Part shown: positions 8,339 through 16,738 of the stretch, one piece after another
Numbering within the stretch: the stretch's first letter is position 1
Layout: every line of letters begins with the position of its first letter
Assembly: GCF_001183545.1 (NCBI RefSeq)
Contig: NZ_KQ236688.1
Location: forward strand, 3,050,395-3,114,394
DNA from: Cellvibrio sp. pealriver
Lineage (GTDB): Bacteria; Pseudomonadota; Gammaproteobacteria; Pseudomonadales; Cellvibrionaceae
Reading direction: 5' to 3'
DNA: 64,000 nt
Notes under the pieces: generated by a model
The model's database searches: none
The model's input: only the letters and a program-made list of their open reading frames with translations
Told to the model about the DNA's origin: nothing
Program-made: the position numbers and the translations under genes

Positions 8339-9496
8339 GTGCATATCCAATTTATCAACTCAATACAGCAAATTTCTCCTGCTCAGTGGAATGCACTATG
8401 CCCCGACGGCTACCCATTTATACGTCATGAATTTATCGCAGCACTTGAGCTCAGCGATTCCACCACTGCAGAAACAGGCTGGCAGCCGCAGCACTTGCTG
8501 ATATTTTCGGGGGCGCAACTTATTGCTGCAATGCCCGGCTACATCAAAACACATTCTTATGGTGAGTATGTATTTGATTGGGCGTGGGCTGATGCCTATC
8601 GCCGACACAACCTCCCTTATTATCCGAAATGGATCAATGCAATTCCTTTTACGCCCTGCACCGGCCCCCGTTTATTGTGCGCACCGGGGATGCAAAGCGG
8701 CGAACTGATTGACCGGGTAGTGCAAACACTTTCAACCTATTGCATCGAGCACAATCTATCGGGCTGGCATTGTTTATTCCCTGATGACAACCTAAGTGAA
8801 CAATTTAAACAACGGCATATACCGCAACGGATTGGCTGCCAATTTCACTGGTTCAATCATCACTATAAAAGCTTCGATGATTTTCTGGCACGAATGAATT
8901 CGCGTAAACGAAAAAATATTCTTAAAGAACGCAAGCAGGTAAAAGAGCAGGGATTTTATTTTTCATCCAAAACCGGAACACAACTAACGCCCGAGGATTG
9001 GGATTTATTTTATCAACTCTATCGCAACACCTACCTTAAGCGCAGCGGACATGCTGGCTATTTATCGGCGCAATTTTTTCACTCTCTCGGCGCAACCATG
9101 CACGACAACCTGGTGTTGATCTGCGCCCATAACAGCACACATGAACGCGCTGATAACACTATTGCAGCCGCACTGTTTATACGCGATGAGCGCACTATTT
9201 ATGGCCGTTACTGGGGCTGCATGGAAGAATTCCAATTCCTGCATTTTGAAACCTGTTATTACCAAGGCATTGAGTTTGCCATTGCACATAACATAGAGCG
9301 GTTCGACGGTGGCGCACAGGGAGAACATAAAATTGCACGTGGTTTTGAGCCAACGCTCACCTACTCCAACCACTGGATTAACAGACAGGATTTTGCAGGG
9401 GCAATTGCCCATTTCATTGGGCAGGAAGCAAACGCCATCAAACACTATGCAGAAGACGCGCGAGCCATGCTACCGTTTAAAAATAAGGATGAGTAA
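8339..9496 (+). CDS. FemAB-like/DUF482 peptidogalycan biosynthesis family protein (GNAT fold)
   Basis: A 385-residue cytoplasmic protein matching the PF04339 family (FemAB-like acyltransferase fold; exact substrate unknown). Visible signatures are QWNALCPDGYPFIRHEFI near the N-terminus, FDWAWADAYRRHNLPYYPK, PFTPCTGPRLL, MNSRKRKNILKERK, GRYWGC, FETCYYQGIEFAI and FDGGAQGEHKIARGFEP, the last being the most conserved part of the family. The start is GTG 8339 with AGGG eight bases upstream. It is monocistronic, with a strong terminator after it. Whether it transfers an amino-acyl group to a cell-wall precursor is not established by the sequence. Confidence 0.88.
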   Translation: MHIQFINSIQQISPAQWNALCPDGYPFIRHEFIAALELSDSTTAETGWQPQHLLIFSGAQLIAAMPGYIKTHSYGEYVFDWAWADAYRRHNLPYYPKWINAIPFTPCTGPRLLCAPGMQSGELIDRVVQTLSTYCIEHNLSGWHCLFPDDNLSEQFKQRHIPQRIGCQFHWFNHHYKSFDDFLARMNSRKRKNILKERKQVKEQGFYFSSKTGTQLTPEDWDLFYQLYRNTYLKRSGHAGYLSAQFFHSLGATMHDNLVLICAHNSTHERADNTIAAALFIRDERTIYGRYWGCMEEFQFLHFETCYYQGIEFAIAHNIERFDGGAQGEHKIARGFEPTLTYSNHWINRQDFAGAIAHFIGQEANAIKHYAEDARAMLPFKNKDE

Positions 9497-9540
9497 CACT
9501 GATGCTCAAAGCATAAAAAGACTGCAAAACAAGGCAAAAA

Positions 9541-9568
9541 AAAACGGCGCAGATTGCGCCGTTTTTTT
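9541..9568. terminator. Bidirectional terminator between the FemAB-like gene and a chemoreceptor gene
   Basis: AAAACGGCGCA/TGCGCCGTTTT stem with loop GAT and A and T runs on either side, between convergent gene ends. Confidence 0.93.
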
Positions 9569-9587
9569 ATTGCGATAAATGTAATCG

Positions 9588-11078
9588 TTACACTTTGAAA
9601 CTATCAATTTGTTTTTTCAACTCACTGGTTTCATTGATCAACTGACTACCGCTGTGATTGACCACCTGGGCATTTTCCACCACGTTTTCTGACAACCCAT
9701 GAATAGCGGTAATGTTTTTACTGACCTCATTTGCGACCGAGCTTTGCTGATGCGATGCTGTAGCAATTTGATGGTTCATATCGTTAATGATGCCAATATT
9801 CGCGCGGATTTTATCCAGCGCCCCACCGACTCTGGATGCGGTATCAATAGTTTCGCGCGCAGAAGCTGTACTGGTATTCATTGCTTGATGCGCCTCATCG
9901 GCAGCGCGCTGTAGTTGCACAATGATCGATTCAATTTCTTCAGTTGATGAACGGGTTTTTTGTGCAAGCGAACGCACTTCATCCGCAACCACCGCAAAGC
10001 CACGCCCTTGCTCCCCCGCGCGCGCTGCTTCAATCGCAGCGTTAAGGGCGAGCAAGTTGGTTTGCTCGGCAATCGTGCGGATCACTTCCATTACCGAACC
10101 AATATTTACCGAATTATTTTTTAGTACCTGAATTTTTTGCGCGGTTGATTCAATTTGGTTAGTCAGGCGATTAACGTTTTCCAATGAAAGATTAACGATC
10201 TCATTACCTTCTTCCGCGAGGATACTGGTGGCATTAGTACGCTCAGCCGTATCGCCAGCGTGACGCGCAATTTCGGTTGCGGAGGCCGATAACTCTTCTA
10301 CTGCCGTCGCCACCAATTCAATTTCGCGCAATTGTTGCGAGGTAGAATTCACCGTACTTTCGGTGGCATTACTCATTTTGTTAACGTTGGTGCGCACCTT
10401 GTCATTCACTTGCACTACGTTGCGAATAATGTCAGCGATATGCTCCATTACGCGGTTAAAATTGTGCGCGAGCGCGGCGATTTCATTTTGGCTGTCGGTC
10501 GGTAGACGACGGGTCAGATCGCCGCCGCCATCCGCAATCGTCGCCAGTGAACGGGTCACTTCATCTACCGGTGCCAACACCAGACTGCGGATCAATACAT
10601 AGACTGTAATCAAGCTGGCTGCCAGCAGTGCCAATACGGTAAAAATTGTGGTTTGTCGCTGATGGGACAAGGTTTCATTTAATTCCTGAGTGGAAAAACG
10701 GATGCTGTAACTTCCAATCGTGCTGCCGTTGTACACAATCGGGATTGCATCGCGGGAGAGTTGGTTTTCACTCTGGTCGCCATCGTCGGCTTTGGCCAAA
10801 GATTGCCCACGGTGATCGACCACATTGACCGAGGTCACCAGAGAGGTATTCACCAGGGATTTGGCGATCGCTTCAATCTGCTGGAAGTCGTAGGCAAACA
10901 CCGCCTCCAGAATCGAGCTGTTGGTCAGCGAGATCATCGCCGAGGTTTCGGCTTCCAGTTTTTCTTCCAGGTTATCGGAAGCAATTTTGTCATTGACCAG
11001 GGCGACTATGACGGCAATAACCACCATCGCAACCGCCAACACCAACATCAATTTGGTGAGTAAGGATTTTTGTACCAT
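9588..11078 (-). CDS. Methyl-accepting chemotaxis protein
   Basis: A 496-residue transmembrane chemoreceptor. Transmembrane helix 1 is at about residues 8-28, then a periplasmic sensor of about 115 residues with the pattern [20 protein letters not shown] seen in small double-layer (sCache-like) sensors, helix 2 at about 143-165, a HAMP domain, and a methyl-accepting signalling domain with the conserved tip [19 protein letters not shown]. No C-terminal CheR pentapeptide is present. The ribosome-binding site is GGGGGA right before ATG 11078. A 14-bp palindrome (11086-11099) lies immediately upstream. The ligand is unknown; no chemotaxis kinase genes are in the window. Confidence 0.92.
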   Translation of the reverse strand: MVQKSLLTKLMLVLAVAMVVIAVIVALVNDKIASDNLEEKLEAETSAMISLTNSSILEAVFAYDFQQIEAIAKSLVNTSLVTSVNVVDHRGQSLAKADDGDQSENQLSRDAIPIVYNGSTIGSYSIRFSTQELNETLSHQRQTTIFTVLALLAASLITVYVLIRSLVLAPVDEVTRSLATIADGGGDLTRRLPTDSQNEIAALAHNFNRVMEHIADIIRNVVQVNDKVRTNVNKMSNATESTVNSTSQQLREIELVATAVEELSASATEIARHAGDTAERTNATSILAEEGNEIVNLSLENVNRLTNQIESTAQKIQVLKNNSVNIGSVMEVIRTIAEQTNLLALNAAIEAARAGEQGRGFAVVADEVRSLAQKTRSSTEEIESIIVQLQRAADEAHQAMNTSTASARETIDTASRVGGALDKIRANIGIINDMNHQIATASHQQSSVANEVSKNITAIHGLSENVVENAQVVNHSGSQLINETSELKKQIDSFKV

Positions 11079-11442
11079 GTGTCCCCCGAATATATTCGGC
11101 TATTAGAGTTATTGGATTACCCACTATTCGCTATTGTTGACGGCAGCAATGCACCAATCTTGAGCACATCTTTCCTGGGCTGGGGTAATTATCTATTCAA
11201 CGGTATACGGTTTTGTTAGGTGAGCTGTAGTAGTCAGCCGGTGATCCACCGGTGTTGTATACCAGTTAGCAGAGTATAGACTCAGGTTGGAAAAGCTGCG
11301 CGAAGAAGAAAAGAAGATCTAAAAAGATGTTTTTAATGCCGCAAAGCATAAAGAAAGGAATAAGAAAGAGCAGAGAGAGGCATATCCGCAGCGAAAACGG
11401 TCACTTATTCACCATTTTCACTGCGGACATTTTTACTACTGG
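11079..11442. other. Intergenic region between the chemoreceptor 5' end and the ntrC 3' end
   Basis: 364 bases without a gene. It contains the palindrome CCGAATATATTCGG at 11086-11099 just before the chemoreceptor ribosome-binding site, a small CCGGTG/CACCGG hairpin at 11238-11252, and a 13-bp stem hairpin at 11385-11427 shortly after the ntrC stop. The single mismatch of that last stem becomes a G-U pair only in the minus-strand RNA, which suits a 3' hairpin of the ntrBC transcript; it lacks a good T run. Confidence 0.6.
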
Positions 11443-12879
11443 TTAATCATCACCATCGCCATCAGGATCATTGCCACCTGCCATTCCCAACTCTTTCAGT
11501 TTGCGGGTCAAGGTATTGCGCCCCCAGCCCAGTAAATTGGCAGCATCGCGTTTGCGACCGGCGGTGTACTTGAGCGCAGTTTCAATCAAAGCCCGCTCGA
11601 AGGTAGGTACAGCCTCGCTCAACAATTGATGCTGACCGCGACTCAGCGCCTGGTCGGCCCAGTGACGCAGCGCCTTTTCCCAATCATCGGCCGGGGTGCT
11701 GGTCTCTTTGTTTTCAAGCAGTTCTGGTGGCAAATCTTCGATGTGCACTTCACGCCCGGACGCCATTACGGTGATCCAGCGGCAGGTATTCTCCAACTGA
11801 CGCACATTGCCCGGCCATTGCAATGAACAAAAATACTCTTCGGTCTCAGGCAACAGTACTTTGGGATCCACATTCAATTCAGTGGCTGCTTTATGCAGGA
11901 AAAAGCGCGCCAACTTGGGAATGTCTTCGCGGCGATTAGCGAGCTTGGGGATATGGATGCGGATGACGTTCAAACGGTGGAATAAATCCTCGCGAAAGCG
12001 ATTCTCTGCCACCAAGGTTTCAAGATTCTGGTGAGTAGCGGCGATGATGCGCACATCCACTTTTACCGGGGTATGCCCGCCGACGCGATAGAACTCGCCA
12101 TCGGCCAATACCCGCAACAAACGGGTTTGGGTTTCGGCTGGCATATCGCCGATTTCGTCGAGGAACAACGAGCCGCCGTTGGCTTGCTCAAAGCGCCCCT
12201 GGCGCTGTGCAGCAGCGCCGGTAAAGGCACCTTTTTCGTGGCCGAACAGCTCGGACTCCATCAAGTCTTTGGGAATAGCCGCCATATTCAGCGCGATAAA
12301 GGGTTCGTTACGGCGCGGACTGTGGCGGTGCAGCGCGCGCGCCACCAGCTCTTTACCGGTACCCGACTGACCATTGATCAACACGGTGATGTTGGATTGC
12401 GACAGGCGGCCAATCGCGCGGAACACCTCCTGCATCGCAGGCGCTTCGCCGATGATTTCGGTATTGGTTTCCAGGTTGTTATCCGGCGCATGCTCGCTTT
12501 TTTGCTCTTGCGCGTGGGCGAGCGCGCGTTGGGTCACCGCGACGGCATCATCGACATCAAACGGCTTGGGCAAGTATTCGAAGGCACCCCCTTGATAGGC
12601 AGCAACGGCGCTATCCAGATCCGAATGGGCAGTCATGATGATGATCGGGATCTGCGGATGAGTAGTGTGCAGGTTGCCCAGCAGCGTCAGGCCGTCGGTG
12701 CCCGGCATACGGATATCGCTGATGATGGCATCGGGCGTATCGCGGTTGAGCTGGCTCATGGCGCTATCGCCCGAATCAAATACGCGGGTTTCTATGTTCG
12801 CTCCTTGCAGGGCTTTTTCCAGCACCCAGCGGATCGAGCGATCATCATCAATAATCCAGACTTTGTTAGACTTCTGCAT
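11443..12879 (-). CDS. ntrC: Nitrogen regulator NtrC (sigma-54-dependent response regulator)
   Basis: DNA-binding activator of nitrogen-control genes at sigma-54 promoters. The 478-residue protein has a receiver domain (phospho-acceptor Asp55 in IISDIRMPG, acidic pocket IIDDDR), a central AAA+ ATPase with Walker A NGQSGTGKE and the sigma-54 contact loop GAFTGA, and a C-terminal Fis-type helix-turn-helix (RDAANLLGWGRNTLTRKLKEL). ATG 12879 is used: GGAAG is appropriately spaced and the protein then begins MQKSNKVWIID, as in the family; an upstream in-frame start would add 24 residues overlapping ntrB. It overlaps the ntrB end by 14 bases, so the two are translationally linked. NtrC-type sites are visible before ntrB and glnA. 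Confidence 0.97.
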   Translation of the reverse strand: MQKSNKVWIIDDDRSIRWVLEKALQGANIETRVFDSGDSAMSQLNRDTPDAIISDIRMPGTDGLTLLGNLHTTHPQIPIIIMTAHSDLDSAVAAYQGGAFEYLPKPFDVDDAVAVTQRALAHAQEQKSEHAPDNNLETNTEIIGEAPAMQEVFRAIGRLSQSNITVLINGQSGTGKELVARALHRHSPRRNEPFIALNMAAIPKDLMESELFGHEKGAFTGAAAQRQGRFEQANGGSLFLDEIGDMPAETQTRLLRVLADGEFYRVGGHTPVKVDVRIIAATHQNLETLVAENRFREDLFHRLNVIRIHIPKLANRREDIPKLARFFLHKAATELNVDPKVLLPETEEYFCSLQWPGNVRQLENTCRWITVMASGREVHIEDLPPELLENKETSTPADDWEKALRHWADQALSRGQHQLLSEAVPTFERALIETALKYTAGRKRDAANLLGWGRNTLTRKLKELGMAGGNDPDGDGDD

Positions 12880-13939
12880 GTTGCGCTTCCATTGGTAAGT
12901 AGAGCGAGAAACGGGTTTTGCCCGGTTCGCTTTGGCACTCGATGAGGCCATGATGTTGATGGATGAGATGTTGCGAAATGGTCAAGCCAAGCCCGGTACC
13001 TTCGGCGCGGCCAGAGATCATCGGGTAGAAAATGTTTTCGATCATGTCGGCCGGAATACCGGGGCCGTTGTCGATAATGTCGATGCGGCACACCAGCGAG
13101 TGATGCTTGCGGCCGATGGTGTATTGGCGCTGTATACGGGTGCGCAGCTGGATCACACCATTGAGCACACTGGCTTCAACCAGCGCCTGCATAGCGTTGC
13201 GCACAATATTCAGCAGCGCCTGGATCAGCATCTCTTTGTCGCCCTGCATGGCAGGAATACTCGGGTCGTAGTCGCGTACGATTTTGATCGCATCGCTGCT
13301 TTCGGCCTTGATGATATTGGCTACACGCTCAATCGCCTCGTGAATATTGAGCGATTGCCATTTGGGCAGCTGGTTCGGGCCGAGCATGCGGTCAACCAGA
13401 TTACGCAGGCGGTCCGCCTCATCGATAATGATATTGGTGTATTCACTCAGGCCTGAATGGGGCAGCTCGCGCGCCAGTAACTGCGCCGCGCCACGGATAC
13501 CACCCAGCGGGTTTTTAATCTCATGTGCCATGCCACGCACCAGATTGCGCGTGGTTTCATGTGAGGTAGTCAGCATCTCTTCGCGGCTAATGCGCAGCAG
13601 ACGGTCAATTGGCTGTATTTCGATAATCAAACCATCGTGGTCGCCAAAGGGCGTTACGGTGTAATCCACCGTGATAGTACCGCCACTCAACAAACGCCAC
13701 TCAGCATGGCGCTTGGTGTAATGATTTGCCTGGGCAGCCGCCAGTTTTAACTGGCGATCTGTCTCATCTGATTCATAGAAAAAATAGGTGATAGGTTCGC
13801 CGGTATTGCTCTCGCAACTCATCGCCATAAGCGCTTCAGCAGCGGGGTTCATATGGCATAGCAACAAGTCCGCATCTACCAGAATGATGGCAGTGCTCAA
13901 ACTATCCAATATGGGTTTGTAGATATCGCGCGGGCTCAC
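12866..13939 (-). CDS. ntrB: Nitrogen sensor histidine kinase NtrB (GlnL)
   Basis: Cytoplasmic sensor kinase/phosphatase that controls NtrC and is itself governed by PII protein. The 357-residue protein has an N-terminal PAS domain (LDSLSTAIILVDADLLLCHM onward), the H-box MAHEIKNPLGG with His139, and an ATP-binding domain with N box NIVRNAMQAL, G1 DNGPGIP and G2 GTGLGL. There is no transmembrane segment, as expected. The start is GTG 13939, directly after an in-frame TAG; AGGAG lies about eleven bases upstream, slightly far. A perfect NtrC-type palindrome lies 137 bases upstream of the start and suggests autoregulation independent of glnA. Confidence 0.96.
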   Translation of the reverse strand: MSPRDIYKPILDSLSTAIILVDADLLLCHMNPAAEALMAMSCESNTGEPITYFFYESDETDRQLKLAAAQANHYTKRHAEWRLLSGGTITVDYTVTPFGDHDGLIIEIQPIDRLLRISREEMLTTSHETTRNLVRGMAHEIKNPLGGIRGAAQLLARELPHSGLSEYTNIIIDEADRLRNLVDRMLGPNQLPKWQSLNIHEAIERVANIIKAESSDAIKIVRDYDPSIPAMQGDKEMLIQALLNIVRNAMQALVEASVLNGVIQLRTRIQRQYTIGRKHHSLVCRIDIIDNGPGIPADMIENIFYPMISGRAEGTGLGLTISQHLIHQHHGLIECQSEPGKTRFSLYLPMEAQHAEV

Positions 13940-14069
13940 CAGCTAATGCTCTCCTGAACGCCTCGACAATGGGCATGGAGGCTACTGCAAAAACCAAACC
14001 AAGTAGAAATAAGGCCAGATTCAGCAGTTTTAGCCGCCAAACCTGTCCATAATGGGGAATATCAGGAAA

Positions 14070-14090
14070 ATTGTAGCACCATTTTGGTGC
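14070..14090 (-). promoter_or_regulatory. NtrC-type palindrome abutting a -10-like element, upstream of ntrB
   Basis: GCACCATTTTGGTGC at 14076-14090 is a perfect 15-bp inverted repeat that fits the NtrC site consensus. On the minus strand it is followed at once by TACAAT (14070-14075), a good sigma-70 -10 element, with no clear -35. NtrC bound here would cover the promoter, as at E. coli glnL, so the simplest reading is autorepression of ntrBC. Confidence 0.8.
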
Positions 14091-14092
14091 GA

Positions 14093-14632
14093 CTATTTTG
14101 GAGTGGGCTTTGGAAGGGCATTGTTTTTAATATTTGGCCGAATAACGTTCACAATCACCGGTGGCGATGTGCCCAATGATCGACCATCGGCATCAATCGC
14201 CTCCACCACCAGAGTGTGAGTTCCCCTTGGGACATCTTTGACGATGATGTTATTCCCCGTCGTTTCTTCCAGCAGCTCACCATTCATGAAGTAGACCAGC
14301 AAATGTCCGGGCTGGAGCGCCGGCTCTATGTTGATCGCAATTGCCAGATCACGTTGCCCGACAGGAATTGTGACATCCGAGCGCGGACTGATAATACCGA
14401 TACGGTAATCCACCGCAGCCTGTTGCACCCCCATAGTGTCTACCGGCACAGACTGGGGCAAAGGCGGAGGACTAGGGACAGTATTGATCTCACGCAGCTC
14501 GATTTTTTCTGCCTTGTCAGATTTTGGTTTATCCGTGTAGATAACACGGCCATCTTTATCTACCGTCTTGTACACATCGGCCAAGGTCCATGGAGCAATC
14601 AATACACATAACAACACTACAAACAGGCGCAT
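14093..14632 (-). CDS. DUF4124 domain envelope protein
   Basis: A 179-residue exported protein. A signal peptide (MRLFVVLLCVLIAPWTLA) is followed by the short DUF4124 motif DVYKTVDKDGRVIYTDKP, then a Pro-rich spacer and a beta-rich C-terminal domain (GHLLVYFMNGELLEETTG; GTHTLVVEAIDADGRSLG) that resembles an Ig-like or carboxypeptidase-regulatory-like fold. Function is unknown. A DUF4124 gene between glnA and ntrB is also seen in Pseudomonas, so the position looks ancestral. Its stop codon is two bases from the NtrC palindrome of ntrB. A terminator separates it from glnA. Confidence 0.85.
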   Translation of the reverse strand: MRLFVVLLCVLIAPWTLADVYKTVDKDGRVIYTDKPKSDKAEKIELREINTVPSPPPLPQSVPVDTMGVQQAAVDYRIGIISPRSDVTIPVGQRDLAIAINIEPALQPGHLLVYFMNGELLEETTGNNIIVKDVPRGTHTLVVEAIDADGRSLGTSPPVIVNVIRPNIKNNALPKPTPK

Positions 14633-14683
14633 AATTTTTCCCTCATGGATTCACCCCCCAAGAGTAGCCCTATCGCCCCCAAA

Positions 14684-14717
14684 GAAAAAGCCCGCCCCCT
14701 TGCGGGTGCGGGCTTTT
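14684..14717 (-). terminator. Intrinsic terminator after glnA
   Basis: Strong GC-rich stem AAAAAGCCCGC/GCGGGCTTTTT with a short irregular loop and T run on the minus strand, 50 bases after the glnA stop and before the DUF4124 gene. Confidence 0.9.
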
Positions 14718-14769
14718 TCACAGATCGCCAGCAGGTACTGGCGATCAGCATGGCTTACACAGACATCAC

Positions 14770-16170
14770 TTACACAGAGTAGTAAAGTTCAAATTCTACT
14801 GGGTGTGGAGTCATGTTAACGCGTTGGATCTCTTGTTTCTTCAGGTCGATGTAAGCATCGATGAAGTCTTTAGAGAATACGCCACCAGCCAACAGGAACT
14901 CGTGGTCAGCTTCCAGAGCGTTAAGCGCCTCTTCCAAAGAAGCACACACTTGTGGAATTTCGGCTTCTTCTTCCGGCTCCAGGTCGTACAGATCTTTGGT
15001 AGCTGCTTCGCCCGGGTGGATCTTGTTCAGAACACCGTCGATACCCGCCATCAGCAATGAAGCGAAGCACAGGTATGGGTTAGCAGTTGGGTCTGGGAAG
15101 CGAGTTTCGATACGCTTGGCTTTCTCGCCAACAGTGTAAGGAATACGGATAGAAGCAGAGCGGTTGCGAGCAGAGTAAGCCAGCATTACTGGCGCTTCAA
15201 AGCCTGGAACCAAACGCTTGTACGAGTTGGTAGACGCGTTACAGAAAGCGTTCAGTGCTTTAGCGTGCTTGATGATACCGCCGATGTAGTACAGGGCAGT
15301 TTCAGACAGACCAGCGTAAGCGTCGCCCGCGAATTGGTTTTTGCCGTTCTTGGAGAAAGACTGGTGAACGTGCATACCTGAACCGTTATCACCGATCAGA
15401 GGCTTCGGCATAAAGGTAGCAGTTTTACCGTATTGGTGAGCTACGTTGTGTACGCAGTACTTGAGGATCTGTACTTCGTCCGCCTTCTTAACCAGAGTGT
15501 TAGCACCTACGCCAATTTCACATTGACCAGCGTTAGCAACTTCGTGGTGGTGAATTTCAATTTCCAGGCCCATAGCTTCCATGGCGTTACACATAGCGCC
15601 ACGAATGTCGTGCAGTGAGTCTACTGGAGCAACGGGGAAGTAACCGCCTTTTACGCGTGGAGCGTGGCCGTGTTTACCTTCAACGTCGTCACCTGATGAC
15701 CATGCTGCTTCTTCAGATTTGATCTTGTAGAAAGCGCCGCCCATTGAGCTGTGGAAGTGAACGCTGTCGAAGATGAAGAATTCTGGTTCTGGACCAAACA
15801 GAGCTACGTCGCCCAGACCGGTAGACTTCAGGTATTCCTCAGCGCGCAAACCGATAGAACGTGGGTCGCGGTCGTAGCCTTGCATGGTTGCAGGCTCAAC
15901 GATGTTACAACGAATGTTGATGGTTGCTTCGTCGTAGAAAGGATCCAGAACGGCAGTTGAATCATCCGGCATCAGAATCATGTCTGAGTCGTTGATGCCT
16001 TTCCAACCGGCGATAGAAGAACCGTCGAACATCTTGCCATCAACAAAGAAGCTGTCGTTAACCACGTGTGCAGGGAAAGTCACGTGTTGCTCTTTACCTT
16101 TGAAATCGGTGAAGCGCAAATCAATCCAGCGAGCTTCGTGTTCTTTGATCAGGTCTAAAGTCTTAGACAT
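14770..16170 (-). CDS. glnA: Glutamine synthetase type I
   Basis: ATP-dependent ligation of ammonia to glutamate; dodecameric cytosolic enzyme. The 466-residue protein has the family start [24 protein letters not shown], the metal-binding [29 protein letters not shown], and the adenylylation site DLYDLEPEE with Tyr near residue 396, so it is of the GSI-beta type regulated by covalent modification. ATG 16170 follows a GGAGG ribosome-binding site; an upstream in-frame extension of 35 codons is rejected. The upstream region has a sigma-54 promoter and NtrC enhancer sites. Located between thiI/antiporter genes and ntrBC, as in Pseudomonas. Confidence 0.98.
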   Translation of the reverse strand: MSKTLDLIKEHEARWIDLRFTDFKGKEQHVTFPAHVVNDSFFVDGKMFDGSSIAGWKGINDSDMILMPDDSTAVLDPFYDEATINIRCNIVEPATMQGYDRDPRSIGLRAEEYLKSTGLGDVALFGPEPEFFIFDSVHFHSSMGGAFYKIKSEEAAWSSGDDVEGKHGHAPRVKGGYFPVAPVDSLHDIRGAMCNAMEAMGLEIEIHHHEVANAGQCEIGVGANTLVKKADEVQILKYCVHNVAHQYGKTATFMPKPLIGDNGSGMHVHQSFSKNGKNQFAGDAYAGLSETALYYIGGIIKHAKALNAFCNASTNSYKRLVPGFEAPVMLAYSARNRSASIRIPYTVGEKAKRIETRFPDPTANPYLCFASLLMAGIDGVLNKIHPGEAATKDLYDLEPEEEAEIPQVCASLEEALNALEADHEFLLAGGVFSKDFIDAYIDLKKQEIQRVNMTPHPVEFELYYSV

Positions 16171-16335
16171 TGAATGCCTCCAAGTTGTAATAGCCCGAAG
16201 GCTACGGATTGTGAAAGTTGTTATTGCGGCCGATAAGCCCCCCCGAGGGAGCAACTTACCTGAAATTTTTCCCACTTCATCCGGGCGCGCGACTCATTTC
16301 GGTGAGCGGGGCAAGACTAGGGTGTCAGAAAAGGG

Positions 16336-16350
16336 GCAAAATATATGCCA
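16336..16350 (-). promoter_or_regulatory. Sigma-54 promoter of glnA
   Basis: On the minus strand TGGCATATATTTTGC has the invariant GG and GC exactly 10 bases apart, matching TGGCAC-N5-TTGC in all but one position. It predicts transcription from about 16324, leaving a leader of about 154 bases before glnA. Confidence 0.88.
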
Positions 16351-16423
16351 TTCAAGGAAAATAGCAATAAGCGTTGTGAAATAAGGCTTTCGCGCGATAA
16401 GCAAAAACCTGAAAACGCACAAA

Positions 16424-16440
16424 AGAATCATTTTGGTGCA
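16424..16440 (-). promoter_or_regulatory. NtrC enhancer site, promoter-proximal
   Basis: AGAATCATTTTGGTGCA has one perfect TGGTGCA half and a partial second half. Its centre is about 108 bases upstream of the predicted glnA start point. Confidence 0.75.
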
Positions 16441-16455
16441 CAAAATACTCGCAAA

Positions 16456-16472
16456 TGCACCATTTTGGATCA
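16456..16472 (-). promoter_or_regulatory. NtrC enhancer site, promoter-distal
   Basis: TGCACCATTTTGGATCA has one perfect TGCACCA half and five of seven matches in the other. Its centre is 32 bp from the proximal site and about 140 bases upstream of the predicted start. Confidence 0.78.
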
Positions 16473-16574
16473 AAAAGCATTGACTGCTAACATTGCTTTA
16501 CCGCTCTTCTCGCAAACAACATGAACATCCCTATTGGCTGCGCCAATTTGCACCATTTTGTATACGGCATCATC

Positions 16575-16609
16575 CTTTTAGCTTTTAGCTTTTAGCTTTT
16601 AGCTTTTAG
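16575..16609. repeat. Tandem repeat, five copies of CTTTTAG
   Basis: Five exact head-to-tail copies of the 7-mer CTTTTAG between the glnA enhancer region and the antiporter gene, followed by a degenerate CTAAAG. Such a tract can change length by replication slippage. Confidence 0.97.
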
Positions 16610-16738
16610 CTAAAGCCCTGATAAAAACTATCAATAGGGTTAGCATCGAATGGCGCAATAATTCACTGTAGTTTGCCGCCCTTGTCCACAGGACTCCAAA
16701 AAACACGATAAAAACCTAAAGTGGTAAGGGCTCGCAAG

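Larger units (their letters stand above)
16171..16738. other. glnA control region (intergenic)
   Basis: 568 bases without a gene. From glnA outward it holds an untranslated leader of about 150 bases, a sigma-54 promoter (16336-16350), NtrC-type sites (16424-16440 and 16456-16472), a weaker half-site (16549-16565) and a 7-bp tandem repeat (16575-16609). The rest must contain the promoter of the antiporter gene, which I cannot place. Confidence 0.8.

Noticed and set aside
12031..12945. 304-codon open frame opposite ntrC
   Set aside because: Mirror of a well-supported gene in GC-biased sequence; no start signal or domain.
16229..16236. Second exact GCCGATAA near the glnA start
   Set aside because: The -35 position reads TGTG, and the nearest rightward gene is 500 bases away.
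16549..16565. Third NtrC-like site upstream of glnA
   Set aside because: Only one half matches (TGCACCA); the other half agrees at about two of seven positions, so it was not called as a site.
16575..16609. CTTTTAG repeats as a CRISPR-like array
   Set aside because: Units are 7 bp and contiguous without spacers, and no cas gene is present.
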